DNA from: UBA6115 sp050952935
GTDB lineage: Bacteria; Bacillota; Clostridia; Christensenellales; Aristaeellaceae
Direction of reading: 5' to 3'
DNA: 64,000 nt
NCBI GenBank assembly: GCA_050952935.1
Contig: JBMNLS010000002.1
Location: 558,001-622,000, forward strand
Part shown: positions 10,226 to 17,932 of the stretch, in pieces
Layout of the letters: every line of letters starts with the position of its first letter
Position numbering within the stretch: the first letter of the stretch is position 1
The notes under the pieces: generated by a model
What the model saw: the letters and a program-made list of their open reading frames with translations, nothing else
What the model was told of the DNA's origin: nothing
Database searches by the model: none
Made by a program: the position numbers and the translations under genes

Positions 10226-10244
10226 TATCACACAGGGTGTGATA
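10226..10244 (-). promoter_or_regulatory. Probable LacI-type autoregulatory operator
   Basis: Perfect 8-bp inverted repeat TATCACAC-AGG-GTGTGATA. It sits just downstream of the regulator's minus-strand -10, covering the expected transcription start, where a repressor would block its own gene. Confidence 0.6.
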
Positions 10245-10246
10245 GA

Positions 10247-10275
10247 AATATATCACAGAATGCAGAAAAAAGCAA
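10247..10275 (-). promoter_or_regulatory. Promoter of the LacI-family gene
   Basis: On the minus strand, TTGCTT (10275-10270) and TATATT (10252-10247) are separated by 17 bases. Transcription would start near 10240, inside the palindrome. The -35 lies within the 1.19-kb duplicated segment and the -10 outside it. Confidence 0.55.
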
Positions 10276-10375
10276 CATTTTCATTCTATATCAGAAAAGA
10301 TACTGGAATTTGTCAAAAAAAGAGAAAAAAAGGGGCATAAAACGATAAAAAGTTTGAAATTTAGAAAGATTACTG

Positions 10376-10403
10376 TTTACAACCGTGGAAAATGTGGTAT
10401 ATT
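10376..10403 (+). promoter_or_regulatory. Promoter of orphan binding-protein gene, copy 1
   Basis: TTTACA (10376-10381) and TATATT (10398-10403), 16-bp spacing. Predicted start near 10410 coincides with the first base of the structured leader. Copy 2 has the same promoter at 17826-17853. Confidence 0.55.
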
Positions 10404-10407
10404 ACTA

Positions 10408-10482
10408 TTGCACCCGGGAGATGGCTCCCGACGCGCAAGATAAAGAAACGGCTTACGCCGAAAGATTTGGAAGGAAGAACCC
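10408..10482 (+). ncRNA. Structured 5' leader RNA, possible riboswitch (copy 1)
   Basis: TTGC (10408-10411) can pair with GCAA (10435-10438), enclosing CGGGAG/CTCCCG (10415-10420/10425-10430) with an ATGG loop. A second hairpin CGGC/GCCG (10449-10452/10457-10460) precedes the ribosome binding site. The arrangement GCACCC-hairpin-GACGCGCAA faintly recalls the P2 part of c-di-GMP-I (GEMM) aptamers, but the rest of the consensus is not matched. I do not assign a class. It is preserved exactly in the second copy. Confidence 0.35.
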
Positions 10483-11430
10483 ATGAAAAAGTATTTTGTC
10501 ACACTGCTGCTTCTGAGCATGCTCCTCACCGCCCTTGTTCCCGCGATGGCCCTTGGCGCAGCGCCGGCTTCCGGCAAACTGATGCTGTATTCCTCCCTGC
10601 CTGTTGCCCAGCTGGATCTGATGGTTGATATGTTCAATGAGAAGTATCCTAACATCACGGTAGACGTTTTTTCCGCGGGCAGCGAAGATGTGTTTGCCCG
10701 TGCCCGTGCTGAAGCCGGTGTGGCAGGGGGTCTGGTGCTGGGCGGCAGCTTGGAAGCCTTCCGGTCCGCGCAGGATCTGTTCACCGCCTATACGACGGCC
10801 AATGCCAAGGCTCTTCTTAACCAGTATGTTGCGGAAAGTGCCGCTTTCACCCCGATCCAGCTGCATGTGAGCGCGCTGGTTGTCAATCGGGACCTGGCCA
10901 AGGAACTGGGCGTCAAGGTAAAGGGCTGGGAATCGCTGAAGGATGAGAGGCTGTCCGGCCGGGTGGCGTACATGGATCCTGCCGCGAGCTCTCCTGTGAG
11001 CGAACAGGCCGCCTTTGTGAGCAACTTTGCCAGAGCCGCCAACATCGCATCTCCGTCAGCGCCTTCCTTTGTGCTCAACGCTGTGACCGCGGGCCAGTAC
11101 GCTGTGGGGATAGTCAATGAAGAGAAGGCGATCGAGCGCAAGATGTCCGGAGCGAAGGTGGATGTGGTGTATGCCGCTGAAGGCGTGGCGATGGGCGCCT
11201 CCTACGCCGGCATCCTGACAGGCGTGGAGAATGAAGAAACTGCCAAGTTGTTCCTGGACTTCATCACCGGGAGAGAGTACCAGCAGGCAGCCGCTGATAT
11301 GCTGCATCAGCGTTCAGTGCGGCGGGATGTAGACTTTGGCCTGAAGGGGATCGCTTCAACAAAGAATCTGAAAGCGTTGGATATTGAGAGCATGGCGCTG
11401 CTGACTAGGATGCAGACAGCTACCAGGTGA
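10483..11430 (+). CDS. Fe(3+)/AfuA-type extracellular solute-binding protein, copy 1, orphan
   Basis: 315 residues. The leader MKKYFVTLLLLSMLLTALVP ends at an Ala-rich signal peptidase I site (MALGA) with no lipobox Cys. The mature part starts KLMLYSSLPVAQLDLMVDMF and contains the GRVAYMDPAASSP and TGREYQQAAADML segments typical of the AfuA/ThiB-like group (COG1840), which bind ferric ions, thiamine phosphates, phosphonates or sugar phosphates. The ligand cannot be told from sequence. No permease or ATPase gene is adjacent. In clostridia such orphan proteins can work with sensory systems, and a signalling operon starts at 11716, but its own terminator (11492-11520) separates them. GGAAGGAAG precedes the ATG. 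The encoded protein is identical to that of 17933-18880. Confidence 0.88.
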   Translation: MKKYFVTLLLLSMLLTALVPAMALGAAPASGKLMLYSSLPVAQLDLMVDMFNEKYPNITVDVFSAGSEDVFARARAEAGVAGGLVLGGSLEAFRSAQDLFTAYTTANAKALLNQYVAESAAFTPIQLHVSALVVNRDLAKELGVKVKGWESLKDERLSGRVAYMDPAASSPVSEQAAFVSNFARAANIASPSAPSFVLNAVTAGQYAVGIVNEEKAIERKMSGAKVDVVYAAEGVAMGASYAGILTGVENEETAKLFLDFITGREYQQAAADMLHQRSVRRDVDFGLKGIASTKNLKALDIESMALLTRMQTATR

Positions 11431-11491
11431 AGGGCTATAATATAAGATACGCTGAAATCATGGATCGTATACCAGATTAGAATATAGATAC

Positions 11492-11520
11492 CGGACGCCG
11501 CGATAAGTTCGCGGCGTCCG
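11492..11520 (+). terminator. Terminator of copy 1
   Basis: 11-bp GC-rich stem, 11492-11502 with 11510-11520, loop ATAAGTT, followed by TATTTAG. Compared with copy 2 (18923-18951) the pair G11494-C11518 has become A18925-T18949, so the stem is conserved by a compensatory change. Confidence 0.75.
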
Positions 11521-11651
11521 TATTTAGTCAAAAAACATCTTTGTGCGAAAGGAGACTTTGATCTTTCCTACAAATTAAGTTAAAATGTCTATGTCCGATG
11601 AGGAATGTAATAAAAAAGATATAAATTTTTAATAAAATTTACATAAACATC

Positions 11652-11680
11652 TAGACATGTCAATAAACAGATGTTATAAT
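11652..11680 (+). promoter_or_regulatory. Promoter of the DegV-GH3 operon
   Basis: TAGACA (11652-11657), 17-bp spacer, consensus TATAAT (11675-11680) with an extended TG at 11672-11673. Transcription would start near 11687, about 30 bases before the DegV start. The stretch 11521-11651 is AT-rich and shows nothing else. Confidence 0.8.
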
Positions 11681-11715
11681 TTTCATGAACTGAACTCGCT
11701 ATTTTGGGGGATGAC

Positions 11716-12561
11716 ATGAAAAAATGCGCGATTGTAACAAATTCTGTTTCTGACCTGTCACCTTCATTGTCAGAAAAATACGGTATCATGGTGATACCGG
11801 ATGTTGTTATATTTGAAAATCAAGCCTATTTAACAAACATCGACATCGATCCACCCATGTTGTACCGGCTGATGCGCGAACAAAAGAAACTTCCCACAAC
11901 ATCCCATCCAAATCAGGACATATATATGGAGCACTATGCTAAAGCAGCGGAGTATAGCGAGATACTCTGTATCACGGTTACCTCAGTGATGTCAGGCTCC
12001 GGCAGCACGGCGGCCCTTGCAGCCAGGATGATGCAAGAGAAGGGTTTTCGCCCTAAAATCTACATATATGATTCCCTGCAGGTGTCGTATGGATTGGCTT
12101 ATCTGGCGATAGAGGCAGCAAAGATGGCGCAGCAAGGTTTAGGAGCTTTAGAGATTATTGCACGCCTTGACCAAATCAGAGATAAGGTTGGCTCATATTT
12201 CTGCATGAATACGCTTGAGAACGCGCGCAGAGGAGGGCGGATTGGCGAGGTGAAAAGCCTGACAGCGGACTTTCTCGGTATAAAGCCAGTGCTTACTTTC
12301 CGGGGCGGGACAGTCAAGGAGCTGGGCATCGCACGGAATTTTGAGGCAGCGGTTCATCGGATTTTCAGGCTTTATAAATATCGCGCTAAGAAAGGTGGGT
12401 TGGTATTCGTCTGCCATGCTAACTATGAGGAAGTGGCGCAGAGATTGAGGGAACAGGTATTGCGTTTGGATCCGGACGCAGAGGTTCTTGTTGAGTGGAT
12501 TGGTGTCGCTATCGGCATCTATACAGGTGAGCGAACAATTGGGCTGATATTTGGAGAATGA
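11716..12561 (+). CDS. DegV family protein (fatty-acid-binding FakB type)
   Basis: 281 residues. DegV/FakB proteins hold a fatty acid and present it to the kinase FakA. Family motifs seen are the N-terminal IVTNSVSDLS, the KKLPTTSHPN segment, CITVTSVMSGS and LENARRGGRIG. ATG 11716 is preferred over the in-frame TTG 11704 because GGGGG (11706-11710) lies 5 bases upstream of it. This is the first gene of a tightly packed operon: its stop overlaps the next start (ATGA). No fatty-acid kinase (DAK/FakA-like) gene is adjacent, so the bound lipid may instead serve the acyl-amide synthetase encoded at 13131; that link is inference from position only. Confidence 0.9.
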   Translation: MKKCAIVTNSVSDLSPSLSEKYGIMVIPDVVIFENQAYLTNIDIDPPMLYRLMREQKKLPTTSHPNQDIYMEHYAKAAEYSEILCITVTSVMSGSGSTAALAARMMQEKGFRPKIYIYDSLQVSYGLAYLAIEAAKMAQQGLGALEIIARLDQIRDKVGSYFCMNTLENARRGGRIGEVKSLTADFLGIKPVLTFRGGTVKELGIARNFEAAVHRIFRLYKYRAKKGGLVFVCHANYEEVAQRLREQVLRLDPDAEVLVEWIGVAIGIYTGERTIGLIFGE

Positions 12562-13127
12562 TGGGCATTGTAGGTGTGGTTGCTGCGTTTGTTCTGATGC
12601 TTCTGTCCGATTTGTTCAAGCTGAGAAACAAAGAGAGGAGGGGGGCCTTGGTGTTGATTGCGGGGATGGTGCTTCTGGTTATTTCCCTGGCTGTTGCAGC
12701 TTTTTCCGGGGAGTGTTTTGAAGTTGCTTTGCCTTTGCGAGCCTTGGCCTTACTGCTGGCAGGAATCGCCATGGTCATGGAGGTGACCGCTTTGTTTTTT
12801 TCTCTGCCAGCCCGGGAAACTTACCTGCTGGCAGGAAAAACACAGCTTCAGGACAAAGGCATGTACGCCCTTTGCCGCCATCCTGCCGCGCTGTGTCTTC
12901 CGGTTCTGCTCCTCAGCCTGGCGGTAGGCTTAGGCAGTGGTGGTTTGCTATGGGCAGGCATGTTAGCCAGTTTCTTGAATGTCTTATATGTATGGATACA
13001 GGATCGTTATGTTTTCCCCAGGACCATTCAAGGGTATCGTGACTATCAAAAAAGAGTTCCATTTTTGTTGCCGACGCCGGATAGTATAAGGGCTGCCATT
13101 GCGACGCGAAGAATTAGGCAGGGATGA
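12558..13127 (+). CDS. Membrane protein of the isoprenylcysteine carboxyl methyltransferase/PEMT type
   Basis: 189 residues with about five hydrophobic segments. The C-terminal part carries the hallmark pattern of ICMT/PEMT-like membrane methyltransferases: CRHPAALCLPVLLL, then YVWIQDRYVFPRTIQGYRDYQKRVPFLLP-like spacing with the conserved Tyr and Arg after the last membrane segment. Bacterial members methylate lipids or other hydrophobic acceptors using S-adenosylmethionine, but substrates are mostly unknown. The usual G-x-R-HP motif reads LCRHP here. Start at 12558 overlaps the DegV stop; ATG 12561 is an alternative. It is translationally coupled to DegV and followed within 4 bases by the GH3 gene. 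Family moderately sure, substrate unknown. Confidence 0.65.
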   Translation: MMGIVGVVAAFVLMLLSDLFKLRNKERRGALVLIAGMVLLVISLAVAAFSGECFEVALPLRALALLLAGIAMVMEVTALFFSLPARETYLLAGKTQLQDKGMYALCRHPAALCLPVLLLSLAVGLGSGGLLWAGMLASFLNVLYVWIQDRYVFPRTIQGYRDYQKRVPFLLPTPDSIRAAIATRRIRQG

Positions 13128-13130
13128 AGC

Positions 13131-14750
13131 ATGCGGTTTGAAGAAAAACTTAGGAAAGAGCCACCGGAGCATCTCTGGCAGGAGTACTGTGGTTTTCTGG
13201 ATTTATCTTTAGAGAAGTACATGCGCATGCAAAAATATCTGCTCATGGAGCAGATTAATCTGCTGTCTTCCAGCCGGCTGGGGAAAAACCTGATGGGAAA
13301 AACGCTTCCGGAATCTGTGGACGAATTTCGTGAGCACGTTCCCTTAACCAGGTTTGAGGACTATGTGGACACATTGCTGATGCGCCGGGAGGAAGAGCTT
13401 CCTGCAAAGCCGGTTATCTGGCTGGAAACAACCTGGGAAGGGGGGGACCATCCCCAGAAAGCCGCTCCCTATTCCCGCGCCATGCTCAATACCTACAGAG
13501 ATAATCTCTTCGCTGCCCTTCTGCTTGCACACTCTACAAAAAAGGGACAGTTCCGGGTTCAAAACAACGGAAGGGTGCTTTATACGCTCGCGCCGCTGCC
13601 CTATCCGAGTGGATTGTTTCCTGAGCTGATGAAAGGTGAAGTTGATTTTCAGTTCATGCCTCCTGTGAACGAGGCGCTGCTGTTGCCCTTCAGCCAGCAG
13701 ATGAAACTTGGGTTTGAAATGGCTGTCAAAAAAGGCATGAATCAGTTCTTTGGAATGAGCAGCATTCTGTTTTATGTCAGCCAAAACCTGTTGAGCGGTT
13801 CAAATGAAGGCAAAAGAAGCCTGAAGGGTTTTACACCCAAGATGCTTTTTCGATTGCTGACCGCACGGTACCGGTCACGGAGGGATAACGTCCCATTGCT
13901 GCCGAAGGATTTGTTCGATTTGGATGCCTTTGTGTGTGTGGGAAATGACTCCACATTATATAAGAACGAGCTGGAAAAATACTGGGGGAAAAAGCCGCTG
14001 GAAATTGTTGGAGGGACGGAGCCGACTTTGATTGGCACCGAAACTTGGAGCCGGGATGGATTCGTTCTATTTCCGAATGCCTGCTTTTATGAGTTTATTC
14101 CCGAGCGGGAAATGATGAAAAACCTGGATGATCCTTCTTATGTACCACGAACTTACCTGATGGATGAATTAAGCCCGAATCAGCTGTACGAGATTGTCAT
14201 TACTGTTTTCAAAGGCGGGGCTTTTGTTCGTTACCGTGTTGGGGATGTTTTTCGCTGTCTGAGATTGAAGAATATCAGGGATGGGATAGATTATCCCCAG
14301 TTCGAATTTGTAGATCGCATTCCGGATGTCATCGACATAGGCGGCTTTACCCGAATAACGCAGCGAGAGATTCTCAAGGTGTTGGAGTTATCACATCTTC
14401 AGGTGGAGGATTGGTGTGCTTTTAAGGAGTATGATGATGATAAGCATGCGTACCTGCAGTTATTTGTGGAGATGCGGCAAAACGGAGAAAGTGTCCTTTC
14501 TGACGCGGAAGTTGTCAAGGAACATCTGAGTGTCTATTTCCGCTTTTTTGATCAGGACTACAACAGCCTGAAACGCCTCATTAAAGTTGAGCCATTGCGC
14601 GTAAACATAGTTCCCACAGGTTCCTTCCGGCGATTTGAACAGCAGTTTGGCAGGCGGCTGAGGAGAATCAACCCTCCCAGCGCGGACGTGATTGATTTTC
14701 GCTTTCTGTGCGGCCTGGAACACGGGCAGGGGAGGAATCCATGGCAGTAA
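13131..14750 (+). CDS. GH3 auxin-responsive promoter family protein (acyl-acid amido synthetase-like)
   Basis: 539 residues, the usual length of the GH3 family. Plant GH3 enzymes are ANL-type adenylating enzymes that join acyl acids to amino acids; bacterial members are poorly characterised. Family features are the N-terminal FREHVPLTRFEDY segment, a central VGGTEPTLIGTE region where the nucleotide-binding motif lies, RTYLMDELSPNQLYEIVIT, the FVRYRVGDVFRC motif, and a C-terminal SFRRFEQQFG segment. The first acyl-binding motif is atypical. It is preceded by a DegV lipid-binding gene and a membrane methyltransferase and overlaps the c-di-GMP signalling gene that follows, which suggests production of an acyl conjugate tied to signalling. 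That role is inference. Confidence 0.85.
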   Translation: MRFEEKLRKEPPEHLWQEYCGFLDLSLEKYMRMQKYLLMEQINLLSSSRLGKNLMGKTLPESVDEFREHVPLTRFEDYVDTLLMRREEELPAKPVIWLETTWEGGDHPQKAAPYSRAMLNTYRDNLFAALLLAHSTKKGQFRVQNNGRVLYTLAPLPYPSGLFPELMKGEVDFQFMPPVNEALLLPFSQQMKLGFEMAVKKGMNQFFGMSSILFYVSQNLLSGSNEGKRSLKGFTPKMLFRLLTARYRSRRDNVPLLPKDLFDLDAFVCVGNDSTLYKNELEKYWGKKPLEIVGGTEPTLIGTETWSRDGFVLFPNACFYEFIPEREMMKNLDDPSYVPRTYLMDELSPNQLYEIVITVFKGGAFVRYRVGDVFRCLRLKNIRDGIDYPQFEFVDRIPDVIDIGGFTRITQREILKVLELSHLQVEDWCAFKEYDDDKHAYLQLFVEMRQNGESVLSDAEVVKEHLSVYFRFFDQDYNSLKRLIKVEPLRVNIVPTGSFRRFEQQFGRRLRRINPPSADVIDFRFLCGLEHGQGRNPWQ

Positions 14751-17254
14751 ATCAAGTTATCTTTGTTGCGATACCTGCCGCAGCCTTGCTTTTGAACCTC
14801 TTTTTGCTGCTGGTTTGTATCAACGCCCGGAAGAACTCGCTAATCTACGCTTTTATGCTGCTGATGATGTCTTATTCGACATGGACAGGAGGGGCGGCCG
14901 CAATGCGTGCGCTCTTATATCCGGGACCTGTTTTTTGGTATCATGTTTCTTTGGTGGGGATTTTTACCACACCCTTCATGCTATATAATTTTACACACTA
15001 TTATACCAACAAAAAAGGTCATTTCACGAAGGCTGTGCTTGGAATAGCATGGCTGATTCTGACTGTCATGAGTCTTTTTGACGTGTTTCTTAAGTCACCC
15101 CAGATTTCGGCAGACAATGGCAACATGACCTTCACTTACACGGTGACATACTGGGTCATTCTGCCGTTCCTGTTGGGCGCGTTTACTTTGTTTTTGTGTG
15201 GAAGGCTCGTCTATCAGGGGGTTAAGCACAACGGAATTCCCGCCACCACAATGCGTCCTTTGGTTATTGGCGCGTTTATCATGTTTATTGGCCTTCTTTC
15301 TACGGCTTTGCCTGGAGCGGGCTCCTTTCCTGTTGACCCGTTGGCCTGTGGGATCAACGCTGTTTTCCTCTTTTATGCGTTGTATAAAAAGCGGCTGATT
15401 ACCTTCAGAATGGTAACCGGCAGAGCGCCTCTATACCTTGCTGCTGCCCTGCTGACGACTGTTTTCCTGGTCATCCTTTACCCGGCAATTGATCTTGCGT
15501 ATCAGCGATATTTTCCGGAGTATGTCGGCCAGCAGACCATTGTGATATCAACTTTGGTGTCCGTCCTCACGGTTTTATTGTACAATCTGATCAGAAAGTT
15601 GTTGAATGCGTTGTTTGCCAAAGGCATCAATGCGAGAGATGATGAGCTGCTGCGATTCAGCCAGGATATCAACAACACGCTGGATAGTTCACAGATTCTC
15701 AAAACCTTCAGTGACTTTATCGAGCGCAACATTGATTGCGATACCGTTTACATCTGTACACAGAACGAGAGCGGGGATTTCGTCGCCAAAGTCAATACCA
15801 GGCTTACGATGGCTGAGGAACTGGTAATAAAAAGGGATAGTCCGCTGGTTGTGTGGCTGGAGGAACATAATTCCGCGATTCATTTTCGGGATTTTTCGAG
15901 AACCCAGAATTATCGTTCCATGTGGGATGAAGAGAAACAGCTTTATGATAGCCTGGATATCAGACTGGTGTTGCCGGTTACTGAAGGGGGCCGTCTGATT
16001 GCGGTTACTTTGTTTGCTGATGCGGATAACCATACTATCTGCAGTGCTGGAGACATTGTATTTTTGGAGTCTGCCGCTGCAGTCATGTCCATTGCTACAA
16101 AAAATGCCATGCTGTACGCTGCAATGCAGGATGAGGCCCATAATGACGGATTGACCGGTTTGTACAATCGCCGTTATTTCATGGAAATCGGAAACGAAGC
16201 TTTTTCAAAATGTGTTAAGGGCAGTTTTACCGTTGCCATTCTCAGCCTTGATGATTTCAGGCTCTTTAATGAACTATACGGCACACACCAGGGTGACCGC
16301 CTGCTGCAGGATTTTTCGAAAATGCTGCTGGTTGTCTCTGGAAACCAGGGGATAGTAAGCCGCTACAGCGGGAAGGAGTTCATCCTGGCATTTCCCTTTA
16401 AAGAAGCAAAAGCGGTGCTTGACCTGGTTGCCAGTTTGCGTGCGCAGCTAAGGGAATACTTGCAGAAGAACAAGGGGGAAGGGCAGCGTTTCCTCACATT
16501 CTCCGCGGGAATTGCCTCTTATCCAAGCAGCGCGACTTCTTTTGAAGAAGTGGTTTCTTTTGCCGGCATTGCCATGTATGCAGCGAAGAAGAATGGGAAA
16601 AACAAAACCAAATTATATGAGAAGGGTCAGGATTCCATCAGTGTCACCCAGGACGCCCTTGATAGCGGTGGGCAATACATGCAAACGATTTACGCGCTGG
16701 CAGCCGCTGTTGACGCGAAAGATCACTATACCTTCAATCATTCAGAACAGGTTTCCTCGTATTCTGCCCAACTGGCTGTGGAAATCGGATTGGACAACGA
16801 ACATGTGGAAATTGTCCGTCAGGCTGGATTGCTACATGATATAGGGAAAATTTCGATTCCTGAGAGTATTCTGGATAAACCAGGTCCATTGACTGAGGAA
16901 GAGTTCATGATTATGAAACAGCATGTGGAGGCTTCCATTGCGATGATTAAGTACCTTCCCAGCCTGGACTATGTTACCCCTTCTGTCATTGGGCATCACG
17001 AGCGCTGGGACGGCAAGGGCTATCCCCGCGGACTGGCCGGGGATCAGATTCCCATTGGCGCGCGGTGCCTGGCGGTTGTGGATGCGTTTGACGCTATGAC
17101 CACCGAGCGCCCTTATAAGCCTGCAAAAACGCTCGAGGAAGCGCTTGATGAAATCCGGCAGAACCTTGGCACGCAGTTTGATCCCAAGATTGGTTTGGCT
17201 TTTGTAAAAATGGTGGAGGAAGGACGATTAGAGCAGAAACACCGAAATAGCTGA
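14741..17254 (+). CDS. 7TM-GAF-GGDEF-HD-GYP signalling protein, probable c-di-GMP phosphodiesterase
   Basis: 837 residues. Residues 1-240 form about seven membrane spans like the N-terminal 7TM sensor of histidine kinases; about 300-460 is a GAF domain; about 466-620 a GGDEF domain; about 655-830 an HD-GYP domain. The GGDEF signature reads SGKEF (543-547), so cyclase activity is doubtful and the domain may only bind GTP. The HD-GYP part is complete: NHSEQV, HDIGK (H699, D700), GHHERWDGKGYP and DAFDAMTTERPY, so hydrolysis of c-di-GMP is likely. ATG 14741 follows GGGGAGGA by 4 bases; an in-frame GTG at 14708 lies inside the GH3 gene. It overlaps GH3 by 10 bases and ends the operon, followed by a strong terminator. 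Confidence 0.9.
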   Translation: MAVNQVIFVAIPAAALLLNLFLLLVCINARKNSLIYAFMLLMMSYSTWTGGAAAMRALLYPGPVFWYHVSLVGIFTTPFMLYNFTHYYTNKKGHFTKAVLGIAWLILTVMSLFDVFLKSPQISADNGNMTFTYTVTYWVILPFLLGAFTLFLCGRLVYQGVKHNGIPATTMRPLVIGAFIMFIGLLSTALPGAGSFPVDPLACGINAVFLFYALYKKRLITFRMVTGRAPLYLAAALLTTVFLVILYPAIDLAYQRYFPEYVGQQTIVISTLVSVLTVLLYNLIRKLLNALFAKGINARDDELLRFSQDINNTLDSSQILKTFSDFIERNIDCDTVYICTQNESGDFVAKVNTRLTMAEELVIKRDSPLVVWLEEHNSAIHFRDFSRTQNYRSMWDEEKQLYDSLDIRLVLPVTEGGRLIAVTLFADADNHTICSAGDIVFLESAAAVMSIATKNAMLYAAMQDEAHNDGLTGLYNRRYFMEIGNEAFSKCVKGSFTVAILSLDDFRLFNELYGTHQGDRLLQDFSKMLLVVSGNQGIVSRYSGKEFILAFPFKEAKAVLDLVASLRAQLREYLQKNKGEGQRFLTFSAGIASYPSSATSFEEVVSFAGIAMYAAKKNGKNKTKLYEKGQDSISVTQDALDSGGQYMQTIYALAAAVDAKDHYTFNHSEQVSSYSAQLAVEIGLDNEHVEIVRQAGLLHDIGKISIPESILDKPGPLTEEEFMIMKQHVEASIAMIKYLPSLDYVTPSVIGHHERWDGKGYPRGLAGDQIPIGARCLAVVDAFDAMTTERPYKPAKTLEEALDEIRQNLGTQFDPKIGLAFVKMVEEGRLEQKHRNS

Positions 17255-17322
17255 GGGGTTTTATCGCGTACTTTAGTCCCAACCCCGCCAGAACGGGCTG
17301 ACCACGACACGATAAATATCCG

Positions 17323-17376
17323 AAACCACCTTTGTTTTCGAAGCGGTTGAAACTGTGACGAAAGCAAAGGTGGTTT
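17323..17376 (+). terminator. Terminator after the DegV-GH3-HD-GYP operon
   Basis: AAACCACCTTTG (17323-17334) pairs perfectly with 17365-17376, with an inner TTTCG/CGAAA stem. The right arm ends in TTTTC. It lies 68 bases after the stop of the HD-GYP gene. Confidence 0.75.
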
Positions 17377-17685
17377 TCATTGCCCATGAATATAAGAAAA
17401 ATATCTGTCATATGCAAAAGGACATTGCAAATTCCATTTCGTGTTTGCGTCAAGTGAACGCTGCCAGGCCGTAAGTGCTGGTGCGCAATGGGAGAATGCT
17501 CCGGCTGTCAAAGGATGGTGTAAAGACATTGTGCGTGTTGTCAACTTCGACAGAAGGCCATTATTTTGTGGATTGTGAGAGAATTGTGAGAAGAATGGCT
17601 TTTAACTTTGTGAAGGTACTGAAAATGATTATGATGTGGTTAGTTCTTAAGAACAAGGCCGAAACGACAATGTGAAGGAGTGTGA
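17377..17685. other. Region without a recognisable gene
   Basis: About 310 bases between the operon terminator and the severed reading frame at 17686. Short open frames exist, but none has a recognisable product or a good ribosome binding site. It may be the upstream flank of the gene or element interrupted at 17716. Confidence 0.5.
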
Positions 17686-17790
17686 ATGATGACAAAAAAC
17701 TTCCCGAACCCCTGCAAAAAAGCAACATTTTCATTCTATATCAGAAAAGATACTGGAATTTGTCAAAAAAAGAGAAAAAAAGGGGCATAA
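17686..17790 (+). pseudogene. Severed 5' end of a gene at the left junction of duplication copy 2
   Basis: AAGGAG (17675-17680) stands 5-8 bases before two ATGs (17686, 17689), so translation begins MMTKNFPNPC. At 17716 the frame enters the duplicated segment and stops at 17790. A real ribosome binding site followed by only about ten native codons indicates that the copy-2 segment was inserted into, or replaced, the body of a gene. The lost gene may be the transposase whose end survives at 18990-19150, but the first ten residues do not prove it. Confidence 0.5.
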
Positions 17791-17857
17791 AACGATAAAA
17801 AGTTTGAAATTTAGAAAGATTACTGTTTACAACCGTGGAAAATGTGGTATATTACTA

Positions 17858-17932
17858 TTGCACCCGGGAGATGGCTCCCGACGCGCAAGATAAAGAAACG
17901 GCTTACGCCGAAAGATTTGGAAGGAAGAACCC
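17858..17932 (+). ncRNA. Structured 5' leader RNA, possible riboswitch (copy 2)
   Basis: Identical in sequence to 10408-10482: TTGC/GCAA arms around a CGGGAG/CTCCCG hairpin, then a CGGC/GCCG hairpin before the ribosome binding site. Class not assigned. Confidence 0.35.

Larger units (their letters stand above)
10266..11459 (+). repeat. 1,194-bp segmental duplication, copy 1
   Basis: Matches 17716-18909 at a constant offset of 7450. The only difference I found is base 10650 (T) against 18100 (C), silent in a Pro codon. The left edge is sharp (G at 10265, C at 17715). On the right, similarity decays through the terminator. The unit contains promoter, leader RNA and a complete binding-protein gene. 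No flanking insertion sequence is seen at copy 1. Confidence 0.97.

Noticed and set aside
10408..10482. Assigning the leader as a c-di-GMP-I riboswitch
   Set aside because: Only part of the P2 region looks similar; the paired P3 and tetraloop receptor parts are missing, so it is kept as an unclassified structured leader.
10377..10866. Minus-strand frames opposite the start of the duplicated binding-protein gene
   Set aside because: They appear in both copies only because the DNA is duplicated; no start signals or family resemblance.
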